DNA of 64,000 nucleotides, from the NCBI GenBank assembly GCA_023101885.1, contig JALPQD010000207.1, positions 1,927,844-1,991,843 of the forward strand, given 5' to 3'. The translations under genes and the position numbers were made by a program. Within the stretch, counting starts at the first letter, position 1; each line of letters starts with the position of its first letter. The notes beneath the pieces were generated by a model, which worked only from the letters and a program-made list of their open reading frames with translations, was not told where the DNA came from and ran no database searches. Below, piece by piece: positions 33,175 through 46,736 of this stretch. This DNA is from Typhlomys cinereus. Taxonomy: Eukaryota; Chordata; Mammalia; Rodentia; Platacanthomyidae.

Positions 33175-36100
33175 TTGAAAGAATTGGTGATTGAGTTTCT
33201 TCCTTTCTGATTTTAGAGGAAATGCTGCGTCTAACCATAACCTTCTTGGTAAGTGATGAGAAAGACAGTCTGAGTAGACAGGGATGAGAGGCAAGATTTG
33301 ATTCAAGTTCTGTAAAACAGAAAAAGGTAAAGATTTAGGTGCAGGGTTAAAATACCCCTGGGAGGGAAATATGTGAGTAAGCCATTTACAGTGTTTCAGG
33401 TGTATATGTTATTCATTATACTGTTGTCCTCCACGTGAAATTCTAACATTTTTCCTCTACCTTCTGGAGAAATTTGGGCAACGTGGGCATAAATGACGAA
33501 TGCTTGGTTGTATGGTAATGCTAAAGGGCACAGTTCTTCTAGACTGAGTTCCTTTGCCTCTTTCTAAAATGCAGAAGGGAGTCATGTTAACATTACCAAA
33601 ACACAGAGGGAAAGAATTGTGAGAATGGGAAAAAGCAGCGTTTTGTTGAGCTGAAGTGAAGACCCCGTATCTACTAAGTCCAACCAGAGCAGTGAGACAC
33701 CTGGTGCACCATAGCAACCTGCAGTGGCCTGGGGCTTTGCATCCAGTAGCACAGAAGGAGCTTTATCGAGTCAGGGAGCTGCAATCAAACATGGCAGATT
33801 CCAAGAGCCCTGTTTGTGTGCCCCATCACACGATTGCTCTGCGGAGGGAGGCGCCCCACCAAGACAGCCTCCTGCGTTGCTGTGCCCTGTGAAGCAAGAA
33901 GGTTCCTAGCTGGCAAGTTCTTTTCCATAACTGTCCAAGGAAGCTGGGGATTTGATACAACTTTTGTGGCTTTGCCTCCACCGTGAAGAAAATTGGTACT
34001 TAAAGCGTTTGAACATCAGATTCATCTGGGGCTCCTGTCGGTTCGAGCTGAGTTTTAAATCTGGCCTATGCCTTCCCAGGTTGGCAGAGCAGTACCCATG
34101 GCTGGCCTAATTGAAAATGCTGTCGATATGGAGAACAAGACCTTAACTGTGCTCCCTTCTTGTGGCCTCTGCTAGGTTTCCAGAGATGCAGCGCTAGCTT
34201 GGTATTCACTGCAGGTGGAGCACCTTCTTCTATCTGAGTGGCCCCCACATGCAGGGAATCGGGCTTGTGTTTGTGCTTTTGTTAGGCTGCCTTTCCTGGA
34301 AACAAAGAAGCTTGTCATGCCTGAGGAAACACATTGATCGTCTTGGAACCGGCAGCCTCTTTCAACAACTGGCATAGGCTCAGTTATTCAAATGTGTGAC
34401 TCGTTTGAATGGCTTTTGTGCTCGCTGATGCTCTTGTACAAGTAGTATAAAGAAACTGCCATACCTTCCCTTAAGAAATCAGATCTCAACTGTGTGATTC
34501 AAGGTATCCAAAGGATTAGTCCTTTTGTTGAGCCCGTTCTTCATTATCGCATAGACTAACCATTTGCATATATAGAAACCCGTCTTTCAGAGTCACAGAT
34601 CATTTTCAAATATCCATTTTTTTATTTAAAAAAAAACCTTATAACATTTTCCTTGCAGTGTCTTTTCACCTAGCGAATGTCATATTCTGTCCCCTCCCCC
34701 ATGTTCCCTTCTATTGGTCTACATGAATATATGGCTTTTCACTTAGAGTATCTAAAGTTTTGCTTTCTTTTGAAGTTATGCTTGCATTGTAAGTCTTTTT
34801 CAATTCACCCATCTTTACAATAGTCATTTCTGTTATCTTCCTGATAATTACATAACCAGCCAGCCATTTCCTTGTTTATGATATGCTTCCTAGGTTTTGC
34901 TTTTGCATGGTAATGCACAGACATGTTTATACCTTACCTTTTGTTTTTGAGTTATGTTGTGAAGACAGTTGTCCAGAAGTTAGTCAGTGGGGATGAAAAC
35001 ACTTGTCTTTGCTGCATTGGCCAGCTGTTTACCAAAAGGCAGTGCCTTCTCGCACTAGGATGTGCATTTCACTTCTTTTCCACCGTGCAAGGAGAAGACT
35101 ACTAAATGTTAGCTCTTGCAAAATTTAACATTTGGAGTGGCCTGTAATCATAGTAGACACTTCTTTTGTAAATGCAGTTTTTATTTTTAGTTAAGCAGTA
35201 TGTGCACATAGTTTTACATTGAAGAGCAGCAGACTCTGGCCTTCCACTTTCCTGTTTGGGCTTTTGAGATCCCAGCTCTGGGCTCTTTCTGTGAGTAGAC
35301 TCCATTTGCTAATGACTTGCTCTCAGCTTGCTTCCCTTCCGCTTCACAGCTGTCTGCCGACTGCCTTTTGTGGAAAAATGAGACTGAGCACTCTTCCTGC
35401 TGGTATTGACACAATGTGATTTTATTAGTGTAGATGTTATAATTGTGACTCTTAATACCCCTCATGACAATCTATTATGATTATTTCTTCTTATATGCGT
35501 GCTTCCTGGGATTAATAATCTCACTCCCTTTGCTTCCCCCATTCCTGTTTCTAATTTATCACTAAACATTCTGAGATCGTAAATCTCTTTTCAATTCTTC
35601 TTGACATATCAGAGAGTCCCTTGATGTCTTAATCTCTTTGTAAATTCCTCTTGGGAGCACATGAATTTTGCTGCATCTTGGTTAGGTTCTTCTCACAGCC
35701 TTACATGAATTGAAATCCGGTTCATGATTTTGTTCTGCTAATTGCTTTGAGCTTTCTGACTCTCGTTGACTATGTTCCTGAGTATCAGCATGTAGTTTTT
35801 TAAAGGTCCTAGACACCTTTCGTTGGGTTCTTGAGAAGGTGCAGGCAGGAGAAAATTGCCCGAGACCATGTGTGCCTGACAGCTTGTTGCTGTGTTTTGT
35901 TGGTGGTGAGGCTGGAATGTACTGCGGGGGCTGGAGGGGACCCCTGGATGCTTGGAGTCAGAGCTCCCTTGCCTTCTGCTCTGTTCGCTTCCTCTGTTTG
36001 TCCATCTTTCTGTCTCCGGAGTAGATGCCACCTGTTTGGAGCACTTCGTGACTTGTGTCATCGAGTTCCCTGCCTTTTTTCTCCCATTGCCCCATCTCAT

Positions 36101-37110
36101 CATTCTGTTGGGGGATTTTGAATTTCTCAGAGTTTATTTCTGATTCCTCAAAGTTTTCTTTTTTGGTGTGTCCTTCTGCTTTATCTCTGATTTTTTTCTG
36201 TGGATATCACATGTTTTGGTTGACGCCGTTTTCCTTCGTTCCCTGGGTGGCTCAGGTCATCTGTGTACGTATGAGCACATATGTACATGCGTGCACACTT
36301 TTTCTCACGTGTGACAGGCTTTACTCAAGTGTCCCGAGTATTGAATTTGTTAAGTGAGAGATTCCGGCACCGCTGGCGTGGGTGAGCCAGGCATGCGTAG
36401 CTGGTCTCTGTGAGTTCTAGGATGGATGGTTGGTGTCTTTAGGTGACTCCCCGTGTTTGGGGGTTGAGGTGTTGGCAAACATGAGGGTGGGATCTCACCA
36501 ATAGCGGTTCACTGACTGGTTCCCCCAGTTTTAGTGGGGCTACCTTACTTGTGTCCTCTAAGCCCTGTGCCTCTTCTGAGGGGAAGTTTAGTTTTTTGCC
36601 TAACTGTGAAGGAAGGAGAACAGAAGGGGAACATTTAACTTTTTAAAAAGTTTATTTTCAGCCAATACCTTCCTTCAGAGCTATTTAGCTCTAATTTCTT
36701 ACAGAATTAAATTGCAACTTTGTTTTTATTTTTATTATTTTACATGTTAAGGGAGGAGGGAGGGGTGCACACTTACTGCACCCGGGCGTTTCCATTATCT
36801 CATTCGTTGACATCTGCCCATCTGTGTTTGGGCATCAGGAACCCTGTTGTACATCCAGTTCATCAGATGGCAAGGCTCCTCAACAGGCTTATTCCCTGTG
36901 CTTCTGCCTCTGTCCCTCAGAAATTGCTTAAGTGTCATTTTATACATTTTCAGGATGCAAGATGCATGTCTCCATCTGCCATGGTCCATCCCTCGATTTG
37001 GATTTTTTTGGTCAAAAATATCTTTTTACCTTCATTGAGGAATTTTGCATTTATAATTAATATTAATACATATTTGCATATAATGGTGTATAGTTCATTT
37101 AAAATACTTT
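33175..37110. other. Repeat-poor intronic DNA upstream of the exon
   Basis: No clear mobile element is seen. Parts (35600-36350) are T-rich and could be very old LINE sequence, but I cannot align them. The short open frames at 35738-36357 lie on both strands and share no family features. Confidence 0.4.
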
Positions 37111-37117
37111 AATCTTG

Positions 37118-37312
37118 GACCAGCAAGATGGCTCAGTGTATAAAGGTTCCTGTGGTCTAACTTGGTGACCTGAATTTGATCCGGGATTCACATGGTGGAA
37201 GGATAAAATCGACTTCCATGTTATCCTCTGACTTCCATGTGTGTGAGCTCGCTGTTCTCTTCCTCCTTTCCTTCCCCTCTCTGTCAAAAATTAGTGAAAT
37301 ATTGAAAAAATT
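37118..37312 (+). repeat. Old B2/B3-like SINE
   Basis: GACCAGCAAGATGGCTCAG opens a tRNA-like head, followed by TTGGTGACCTGAATTTGATCC and TTATCCTCTGACTTCCATG. It lies about 0.4 kb upstream of the exon. Confidence 0.75.
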
Positions 37313-37675
37313 ACATACTTTATTCTTACTTTTACATACGCTTAGTTAATATTGAAGACTGAACATTAGTTTCTGTAAATAGAAAATGTACCTATTATCT
37401 GGAAAAAGGAGTGACGTATTCTCATGTAGTCACTTCCTGATTTTTTACAAGTTTTCATTTTTAAATGAAATTGTAGATGAATAGGAAGTTTCAAAAATTG
37501 TACTGAGAAGTCCCTTGTACCCAGCTTATTCCATTAATAATATCTTCACCTGACTGTAGTGTACTGCCCAAATCAGGAAATTGACAGCCAGTCTTCACTA
37601 GTTTTATAAAACAAACGTTGAAATTTCTTGTTGGCCCAAAGGGCTATGCTGCAAATATATGTGAAATTTATGTAG

Positions 37676-37870
<195 letters not shown>

Positions 37871-37964
37871 TAACAAGCACAACTAACCATGTGAAGGTTA
37901 TTGGAGATGCTTTTTCTGGTAGTTATAGGAAAGCTAAATGTACATTTTGGGGTAGAAATTAATA

Positions 37965-38055
37965 TTTTATTTACCTACTTGAGACAAGGTCTTACCATGC
38001 AGTCTAGCCTGGTCTTTATTTTGCAGTCCTGCTTCAGCCACCTAAATGCGACATT
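37965..38055 (-). repeat. B1-like SINE fragment
   Basis: CTTGAGACAAGGTCTTACC, AGTCTAGCCTGGTCTTTATT and CCTGCTTCAGCCACCTAA are reversed B1 blocks about 160 nt after the donor site. Confidence 0.65.
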
Positions 38056-38234
38056 TTTAAGTTCAGTCAATTTATAAACTTAGAAATATATGCCAGCAAG
38101 TATTTGTAAATTAAAAGTGAAAAGCCAAAAGTGGCACCTTTAGTACAACTTTCAAATGACAAATTTTTATAAGTACGTTGTCTCATTCGTATATGTGACT
38201 GGAGTGTCATTTAGCTTGCTCTGCTGTTTTGATT

Positions 38235-38275
38235 TCCCTCCCTCCCTCCCTCTCTCTTTCCCTCCCTCCCTCGCT
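38235..38275. repeat. (CCCT)n-rich polypyrimidine run
   Basis: TCCCTCCCTCCCTCTCTCTTTCCCTCCC-type tract (core CCCTCCCTCCCTC) on the sense strand. Confidence 0.9.
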
Positions 38276-38279
38276 CACT

Positions 38280-40210
38280 CCCCCTCTTGCTCTGTAGGCC
38301 TGTCTGGCCAGGTGCTTGCTGAGGAAGCCAGGCCAGCTTTTGCGTCATGACCGTCCTCCTGTCTCGGGCTCCAGGTGGACTCTAGGTGGCATCATCTATC
38401 CATAGGCAGCAGTCACTCATCTTGCAGATTGTGACACTGAGAGCTTGTGGTCAGATGGTGCTGAGGGTGCAGAAGTGTTTCCTGCAGAAGGCTTGGTTTC
38501 ACTTGGTTCTGGCTTAGTGTTTTCGCCCTGGTCTTTAAGACTTATGTATTCAGGTGTCATTTTAATTTCTTTCTAATTGGGCTGCCGGTGGGTCTGCCCA
38601 CCAGAACTTGTGTAGTTTAATTGTGATTTTATTTTGAAATTTGGTTTTCCCTATTGCGTCTCATCTGTTTTATTTAACATTCAGCAAGGTATCTGTATTC
38701 CAGCACCTTTACTTTTTTAAACGGACACCTGTTTAGAACCCTCTTCCCTTTTAGGATGGTCCCTGAGTAGGCCTGCATCCCTCCTTCTTACTGTGCCTCC
38801 TAGTTGGGCCTCTCTAGAGATGGAGTTCAGTTCTTTCAAGTACCCTGATAATCCCCTTGGGATTGGACAAAGCATAATCTGAATTATTTATAGAAAGGAC
38901 AATTCTTTCATTTATTTTGCATTACATCCACCCCTTAATGTCTCTCTTTTTTTCCCCCCTGTAAAATATGTGTGTTTCTTCTCAGTGGTTCTAGGTCTGT
39001 GTATTTCAGTCTCTTGTCTCTCTCAGAACCCTAAGTCCAGTAGCTGATTCTTCCGGGCCATTGTTATAGCAGCGATAATGAGCCTTGCTTAAGAACATGA
39101 CAGAGAAAAATGATCTCTGCTTCTTTTAACAGCTTTTAAGTCACTGTCGAGGATCAGAGCCCATAAATTTGAAATTATCTTTTGGCTAAGTCGTGTGTCA
39201 TTGATAGAGTGTCTGCCTTTACTTTGCGTGAAAAATGATTCTACTTTGAAGGTATTTGGAAAAACGAAAGAAGAGGCATTTTGGTGCTTTGCAGTGACTC
39301 TTTCGCCACAGATCTGATCAGCTCCGGTCAGGTGGATTTGATGACGAGGCTGGAGGATGGAGACCCCGTAGACGTAGTCTCAGTCTTAGGGATGCTGCTG
39401 GCTGCTGGGTCTGTCCTTCCCTGACCCCTGAGTGTGGAACCAGCTCACTGTAGCCCTCTGGCCCCAGCCTCTCATGGCCCCTGTCTGTGTGCTTTCTGGC
39501 AGCTGTCCGTGCTGTGCCTTGCCGGTGACACATTCTGATGGAGGAACGGCAGCCCTGAGAGGCGCCTCCCCACTGGTTCTGTTGGTGAGGTGGGGTTGGG
39601 TGGGCTGGAAGTGCCTCAGGCTGTGCTGTGGGACACCTGTCCACGCCATGGGATGTGGGACGAGTGGCGGAAGTGGACCAGCTGGTGTGAACTGAGAGAA
39701 GCAGTCAGTGCCTTTGCAGAGCGCTCACTGGAGTCAAATCAGGAAAAACAAATAATAGTTTTGAAATTGGCACTGGAGAGAAACAATCAGCCGGGACTCA
39801 TAAACACTTGAGAAAGAGGAGGGGCCCCAGTCCTGTCATTACCTCTCATGGATGCCCTGGCGGTGGCCAGTCGTGGCCAGTTTCACGGGTTCTCGTGGCA
39901 GCTCTTTTCTGTGGACTGTCACAGCTGGGAGGGGGTGCTGCATGCCGTTCACGGGTTCATTGCAGCCTCCAGCAAGCTGACGAAAGAGCTAAGGTCTCCT
40001 GAGGTCCGCGTCAGGACATAAGAACGTTTCTTGTCCTTGGCTATGGTCTCGTTCCTTTCAGAATCGCCCGTTTCCAGCCTTGCTTCTTCAAGGCCTGGAG
40101 TCTTGTGAAGGATTCAGCACATCTTTCATCTCTCACGGGCTCCTTAGAGATGCCGAGGGTAAAGTGTCCTTTGTGCAGGTAGAGTCTTGCCTCGATTCAG
40201 TAGCACAAAA
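38280..40210. other. Intronic DNA, nothing recognised
   Basis: Several short open frames at 39318-39811 overlap on both strands in GC-rich sequence. None has a recognisable domain. Confidence 0.4.
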
Positions 40211-40216
40211 CAGAGG

Positions 40217-40217
40217 G

Positions 40218-40252
<35 letters not shown>

Positions 40253-40264
40253 CGTGCGCGCACA
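40217..40264. repeat. (GT)n-(GC)n microsatellite
   Basis: GT repeats run into GCGCGCGCGTGCGCGCACATG. The strictly alternating GC-rich end is a strong Z-DNA former. Confidence 0.92.
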
Positions 40265-41900
40265 TGGGACACATTCCCACATAGCCCAGAGGATGTGCGA
40301 GTTGGTTCAGGCCTTTCTTTGAAGTTGTAGAAACCTGCACAATGATAGAGCAAGGCAAGGTCACCGTGCAGCACTGTCAACAAGAACCGGGGTCCAGGGC
40401 CATTTCCAGGTTAGGCAGCTGTCACGGTGCGTCCTGTCTCTCTTTCCCCATATTTATTTATCTACTAAGTTGCTAAATAAAAGTCCCAAAGCCTGTAGTC
40501 AGAGATCTTGCTTTGTCCAGCCCCGGGCCCTTCTAGGGATCTGAGCCTCATGTCTCAAGGTCTGTGTGGCCTTTGGTCTTCTGTTGTGCCAATCCAGGCT
40601 GCCCGCTGTGAGCAGAGGCTGCTTCTGTGGGTTTCCTGCCCAGCCGCTGGGTTGCAGAAGGCTTGTAACCTGAGCTACTGTTTGGTGTAGGATCTTCCTT
40701 GGCTTCTATTCCCGAGCAGCTCAAAAGCAGTGATTGGACATGAAGGAGGAAGACTGGTGCCGGGGCCAGGTTGCTGAAGCCCGTGGGATTCCTGCTCATT
40801 AATTAGACTTGAGCATGCAGTGGATCGCCTGGGTCTTGTTAAAGTGAATATTGCGAGGCAGCGGGTCTGGAGTGGGTCTTGACATTCTGGTTTAGCACCC
40901 CCCAGCCGCGTAGATGCTACCCCTGTAGTTGACACAGAGGAGCAGGATTTTGGACGTCGCCACGCACCATCCTGCTGCAGCATCCAGTAGTGTGTCTGCC
41001 TTGGACAACTCTGCAGCTCTTGAGTGTGACGTGAGAAGTCTCCAGAATTGTCCCTGGGGGTGCTCGAGCTGGCCTGGACTTCAGCTCACTTGGATTCCAG
41101 GAGCAAAATGAGACCTTTCCTTCCTTGCCTAAGTGAAAGATGGGAGAGAAGTTTCGTGTTTTTCTCTGAGGAAGTCTGTAAGCGAGAAGTTTTCACGGGA
41201 CTGTTTTTAGGGCTAGGACAGCCGCCAAGACCACCAAACGCTGACTTTCGCGGCTTTGTTTCTGATGTTTCAGGCACAGAGTCAAGAGGGACGTGGGCTT
41301 TGCAGAGGAGAGAGAAGGCAGTAGTTGCATCTTATCTGGACCGTCAGGAGTTTTTCGGACATTGGGTGGAGAGCCGCCCCCAGAAGAGCGGCCAAGGACC
41401 CTGGGCAGAGCCTCGGCTTTACCCTGGTGCTGGGTAGACTTGGCCTTTGACTCTGCTGGGCTGTGGCTCCCTGAAGAAATGGAGCGAGACCCAGCTTCTT
41501 GCATGAAACCAGCAAGAAATGAGATGTTAACCGGGGACACGTGTTGAGTAGACAGAAAGATAGGTGTTCTTGAGTACGGATAGGTGGAGTAAAGCACATG
41601 ATATCCATGCCCGAATATGTTATTAGCTTTTTGTTTTCAAAATTCCCTAGGCCGGTTTGTTGGAATTGAAATGCCTGTGGCCCAGTGCCGAAGTTCATGT
41701 CTGTTTCCTGTGTTCACTAATTCTTCGCTGCTCTAGTAACAGGAAAATGGCCTCTGGTTGTGAGAAGGTGTTACCCCATAGCAGGATCTTGCTGTCCAAG
41801 GATCTGGGGAAGAATTTCTTAATTTGTCCTGAAACCTGCCCTAAGGTTAGTAAATAGGATTTTACAGTGTCTGCTGTAACGTGACTTACATCACATTTAT
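40265..41900. other. Intronic DNA, nothing recognised
   Basis: Overlapping open frames of 129-138 codons on opposite strands at 41048-41698 show no known protein motif. Confidence 0.4.
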
Positions 41901-41929
41901 GCATCATTGTCCTTTTAGTTTAGTTTCCC

Positions 41930-43427
41930 CAGAGCATAAGGATATGCTGCTGGCTCCAACAGAACTGACTTTAGTGGTCCTGAGAATCTGAACTATGATT
42001 TTAAAAATCGAAGTATGTGCGAATGCTGTTCTTATCTATTCATGTATGGGTTGCTGCCTGTTAACTTTGTGCCACTTTGTCTATTTATGCAGCATTTATG
42101 TTGTGTTTCTGGTGGCGGTAGCAGCTTTGCCTTCGTGTAACTGATGTAAAACAATTGGCTTTCTTCGATTAAAGCAAAAATACTACTTAAAACTAAAAAA
42201 GTCACTGAGCCACGTACTGATCCATATACTGAAGAGCACTACAACCAGTCCAATAAAACTTGGGGACTAGGGGCGACCAAGATTAAGAGAATACTGATTA
42301 GTGCTCTCATGCCTTGCTGAGGAAGGGAAATCCTGCTGCATGTAGAAAAGCCACAGCTATCAACGCATCACTAATTATTTTGCAAGTTTGAATCTACAAG
42401 CTCTGAAATGTATCATAGTTACAGTATTAACATAGATCACAGCGAGACTGACAATACCGTGGGGAAGCAGAACAGCTACTCACAGGCCTTGCTAGTCCGT
42501 TCTATAGCTCAGGCTCTAGTTGAATGCCTGGGACAGTATTGCTAGAGCCTGTGGTCTGCAGCTTTGGGCTTGTTTAGCATAGTCCATAACTGGTCTCGGA
42601 GTGTGGTATAGTAGCCTGGTGCCTACGTCTCAGTTTGTCCTGAGAAGAGACCTTTCTTCTGGCAAGCATGGATCTAGATTACTCTGTGGTGCACAAGTGT
42701 CCCGTTTTACTGATCTGTGATAACTGCACACATCCATCCCAGGAGGTCAGCAGAAGCCTGGTTTCACTAGTGCAAGCTTCACACTTGGCATAATGAAGTC
42801 ACCGTTCCCTCCTTTCTGGCCACCTGCCTGGGGTCCAGGATTAACACTTTGTTTAACACACTTCCCCCTGGCTGGTCTTGATGGATTGCACTGTGCTGGC
42901 CAGCTGGCCAACATTCAGCCCACAGTTGCTTTCTTGCCTCCTATCCCAGCATTTTCTTTGCCTTAACTTTACCTTCTTGTTGGTTAGGAAAGAGGGTTGA
43001 TACAGAAAAAGATGCAGTATCTTCTACTCACTAGTAGTTCAGTATTACTTAATTGTAGATTATAGTAAATGTGTTTAGAGTGGAGATGGGAAGGAATTAG
43101 AATGCTTTCCTAGCCTGTTTCTATGATGCATTATTGTCTAAACAGAAAAAGGTACAGACATCATTTAAAGCACTGCAATAGTTGAGTAAGTCACAAGTCC
43201 CTTTTGACAAGCATACTTTATGCTTTTCCCTAGATTTTTCTTGCCTTTCTTGAGGGAGTTTTTTCCCCTGCCTGGGGCGTCATGCTTCCCCCTGCGATGC
43301 CAGAACGCATCATGGACATATCAGCTTCTTCATATATCTGATATCTATTATCAGGAAAGCTGCGCTGAATAAATTACAGCTTATGTAACTTTCTCTGTTT
43401 CTCTTTCCTTAAAAAAAAAAAAAAAAA
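41930..43427 (+). pseudogene. Probable processed retrocopy of an untranslated region
   Basis: The 3' boundary is marked by 17 A residues at 43411-43427, preceded by AATAAA at 43368-43373. No SINE or LINE is recognised over about 1.5 kb. The sequence lacks open frames but reads like a 3' untranslated region. I do not recognise the parent transcript, the 5' limit is arbitrary, and I could not find a convincing target-site duplication. An alternative is an unnamed old element with an A-rich end. Confidence 0.4.
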
Positions 43428-43429
43428 CC

Positions 43430-44135
43430 CTTAGCAAGTCTTTGATAATTGAAGACACCACTTCTGAATGTATTTTAGTCAAGTTCTTCATTAGGTTGCA
43501 GGTTTTAAAAATGTTTTGTCTATTTTTATCTTACCCCATCCTCCACCCCGACACACTCAGTCATGCTAACTTCCTAATTTAATCCTGATTTTACCCGAAC
43601 TGTCAGTGAATTCACACCCAACAGGCTGCCGCAGAAGCAAAGATAATTGCAGTGGTTTCTCCTGCAGTGAAGTAACACCTGACGCGTGGGTGGGTCCCTT
43701 GCTCCCTTTTCAGTCGGGCAGCTTTTGTGGGTGTCAGGGCGATCTTATCAATCCAGGAGTGGTGGGAGATGAGTTGTCATATCTCTTGCTTCCTTTTTAT
43801 TTTGAGATCGCCTATTTTGTTCTGTGAATCCGGCTTCTGCCAGTGAAGCTGAGCCTCCAGACAGTTGAACGCTGGTCAGCCTGTCTCTCTACAGATACTG
43901 ACGGCCACACACACCTCTGCAACATCCAGGCAGGAGCAGACAAACCAAGGAAAGGACGTCAGGGATGAGCAGTGTTACTAAGAACAGTAACTTGGCATTA
44001 AACTATAGAAGTGGTTTGACTTTTAAGTTAACATTGTAAATACTAAGTCTTTAATAAACCTGTCTGCTGAAAGACAATAATAAAAATGATTGTGGATTCT
44101 TTTTGAAAAAAACGCCTTAGACCAGTGCATTTTTT
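43430..44135. other. Intronic DNA, nothing recognised
   Basis: Unique-looking sequence. The 73-codon open frame at 43606 has no recognisable product. Confidence 0.4.
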
Positions 44136-44139
44136 TTTA

Positions 44140-44460
44140 AAGTACTTTTAGTCAACTACGGCTTTTACTTTGGGCGTGTGCAGGTGTGTGTGAAGGCACG
44201 TGCACCTGAGAGCAGAGACCAGGGGTTGACATCAGGTGTCCTTCTCAGTCACGTTTCCATTTTCTTTGTCTAAAAATAAATTTGTTTTGCTTATTTTCTT
44301 CTTTGGTCATTATTTGTGCGTGCATGCTGCGATGCATGTGTGGAGGCTGGAGGGCAACTTTCAGGAGTTGGTTCTCTCTCCATCCTTGGCTTCTGGGGGT
44401 CAGACTCAGTCGATAGGCTGGTGTAGCAAATGCTGTTGCTTCCCAAGCCATCTGGCCTGT
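44140..44460 (-). repeat. Two old B2/B3-like SINE fragments
   Basis: GGGCGTGTGCAGGTGTGTGTG...GACCAGGGGTTGACATCAGG (first) and GTGTGGAGGCTGGAGGGCAA...CCCAAGCCATCTGGCCTG (second) are reversed parts of old rodent SINEs lying next to each other. Confidence 0.6.
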
Positions 44461-45770
44461 TTTTTTTTTTTTTAATAATTTAAACATTTTCCCCTAGTCG
44501 TACAAGTATATTGAGTACTTATTCCTGCTTCCGCCTTTCTTTCCACCTTCCCTTTCCCCTTCTCTTTCTTCCTCCCTTTCCTTCATCAATCCATCCCATT
44601 CCCTCACATCCTCCTGTCTGTACACTTCTATGGACCCCAGGGTTCATTTTGGATTATCTACTCCAGTGGGGGTTCAGGCTTCTGTAGCATACCAAGTGGC
44701 TGCTCCTTGGGCTCCCCCACTGCTAGATGTACTTCCCTTCACCTATCCAGCCCCAGCCCCCAAGATTTCCATTGTGTGTAATTATCTCTTCTGAGATCCT
44801 TGCTAATCTATGGGGTTATGTTTGTGTGTCAGTCATTATGCAGGTCAGATAAGGACAAGTCTCACTGCAGTGAGTTCCTGGATGTAGCAGCCCTGCCTTG
44901 AGTGTAATGTCTTGTCCAATGGCGGATCTTCCCATCTTTGTAATCTTTCCACCCCCACTTCTGCAAGGTTTCCTGAGCCTTAGGATGGGTAGTGAATAAG
45001 TGGCCTGATTCTGCATGACCATTGCAGGATCACTGGTACTCTGCATTCTGGCTGCCTGCTGCCATTCAAGTCACTCTTCTTCCATTGCCCTAGGCTGCAT
45101 CCTGTCAGGGTGTTGAGATCCTCAACATCTGTTGTAGAAGAAACCTTTTAGGTTGAATGCTGAGTGCTCTTCCAATCTGTGGGTGTAATAACAGGTATTT
45201 ACACAGCAATTTGGTGAACTGTCTTGCTACCTATAGGTTCATAGTCTGTTCTTCCCTGGTGATCTATTTCCTTCCCTTTTATAGGTTCTTGTTCTAGTTA
45301 ACAATAACACAAATGTGTTCCGTTCTGAAAAGTGGGTCTTGAGTCCCATCAAAAAGCTGTTCTATTGATTGTCTCCTTGATGCTCACGCCACTATTACAC
45401 TGGTGGTCACCTGTTGCCATGGTGATTTTTATTGTTACTTGCAGATCTCACAGGTTGATGAGGCCTTTGATTGTTTTTCTTCCCCCGTAGCTTCTACTGT
45501 GTTCCTTGGTACTGTGTTAGCTCTCCAGCAAGGAGGAAACTCCCAGAGCAGTTCCAGCTGATGTTTTTTCCCATATCTTGTGATCCAGATGTGTTGCATC
45601 TTCAGTTATAGGGTCTTACTTTGTCAGTTTTTTGGAGGGCAACTAACATAAATGGTAAAAGGCTATAATGTTTGGGGACCTTTGTGACCTCTCTGACCAA
45701 CAGCTTATTATGAAGTATCACATTCCTGCTACTTCTAGTATATTTTTAAATGTCACGGGGTTCTAAGTGG
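44461..45770 (-). repeat. Rodent LINE-1 (Lx-type) 3' region
   Basis: A poly(T) run at 44460-44474 leads into a pyrimidine-rich stretch, as in a reversed L1 3' end. Landmarks such as AGAAGAAACCTTTTAGGTTG, GATGCTCACGCCACTATTAC, GCATCTTCAGTTATAGGGTC and CTCTCTGACCAACAGCTTAT recall rodent Lx 3' regions. No coding frame survives. The subfamily is not certain. Confidence 0.6.
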
Positions 45771-45784
45771 ACCAGCTCAGGGTT

Positions 45785-45905
45785 ACCTTATGTCTTGAGA
45801 CAGGATCCCTTGCTGAGCTTGGAGCTCACAGAGTCACTGGCCCTAAGTCCTAGGGTTTTAAGTGTGTGCTACTGCACCTGCCCTTTTCTCTCCAGACACG
45901 CGCCC
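45785..45905 (-). repeat. Fragment of a B1-related rodent repeat
   Basis: GTCTTGAGACAGGATCCC, GCTTGGAGCTCACAGAGTC and TTTTAAGTGTGTGCTACTGC resemble a reversed B1-related sequence. Confidence 0.45.
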
Positions 45906-46730
45906 TGCAGCTCTGAACTCAAGTCTCATGTTTATATGGTAGCAAACGTTTTACTGATTGAGCTATTCTTTAACCTCCTTAGTTATTTTTATTAATTTTT
46001 TACTTCAACCTTTATTTAACACTTACTAGTTAGAAGGTTCCGCGCTAAGTTCTATCACTTAAGCAGGGACCACAGCAAATATGCAGAACTGAGCGTGAAT
46101 GGCTGTTAGTTACATTAAGGTATAAGTCAAGTGCCCCCTCCCGTGACCCACAGGAAGATCCCCTAACTAGAGCCTTAAGATGTCGGCAGCATTTGCTCTG
46201 AAGGCAGGACATGGTGCTGAAATCAGGTGTCTTTACCTTGCACATCTACTCTATTGGCTTTGCTCTGAGTCAGGTCTCTTGTAGCCTAGACTAGCCTGCA
46301 GTGGGGAGTTAATGAATAGGTAGATGGCTTGTCCAGAGCAGCAGTCATTTATGGTAAATTTGTTTTAAGTGCTGGTTATAGATTCATGGAACCAGCAGCG
46401 TCAATGACAGGAAAATGTGTCAGTGTTTAGTTAGCCGTTTATTAACAGGTTTAAGATTCATAAAAACTGTGGTAGTATGAAGTAAGAGCTGAAACTCTAG
46501 GGTTGCAATGGATGTTTTTCTCCTTATCAAATCATAGAGTTTCGTGTTACAAGGAGCTTTCTCTGCCAGGTGAGAACAAGCTCTGTATAAAGTGTGGACT
46601 TGAGGCAAGAGCCTCACAGTCATACAGTCTCTCAGAGACCCAGGCTTCTTCTTTATTGTGGTATCTGGCTTCGTTCAGCTCCTCATCTCCAAGAAACTTA
46701 CAGGAACTGATTGTGGGCTACACCAAAAAA
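45906..46730. other. Intronic DNA, nothing recognised
   Basis: No repeats or domains recognised. Confidence 0.4.
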
Positions 46731-46736
46731 TAGTCT

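Noticed and set aside
41048..41698. Opposing open frames of 129-138 codons
   Set aside because: They overlap on both strands with no motif; LRRC1 exons do not match.
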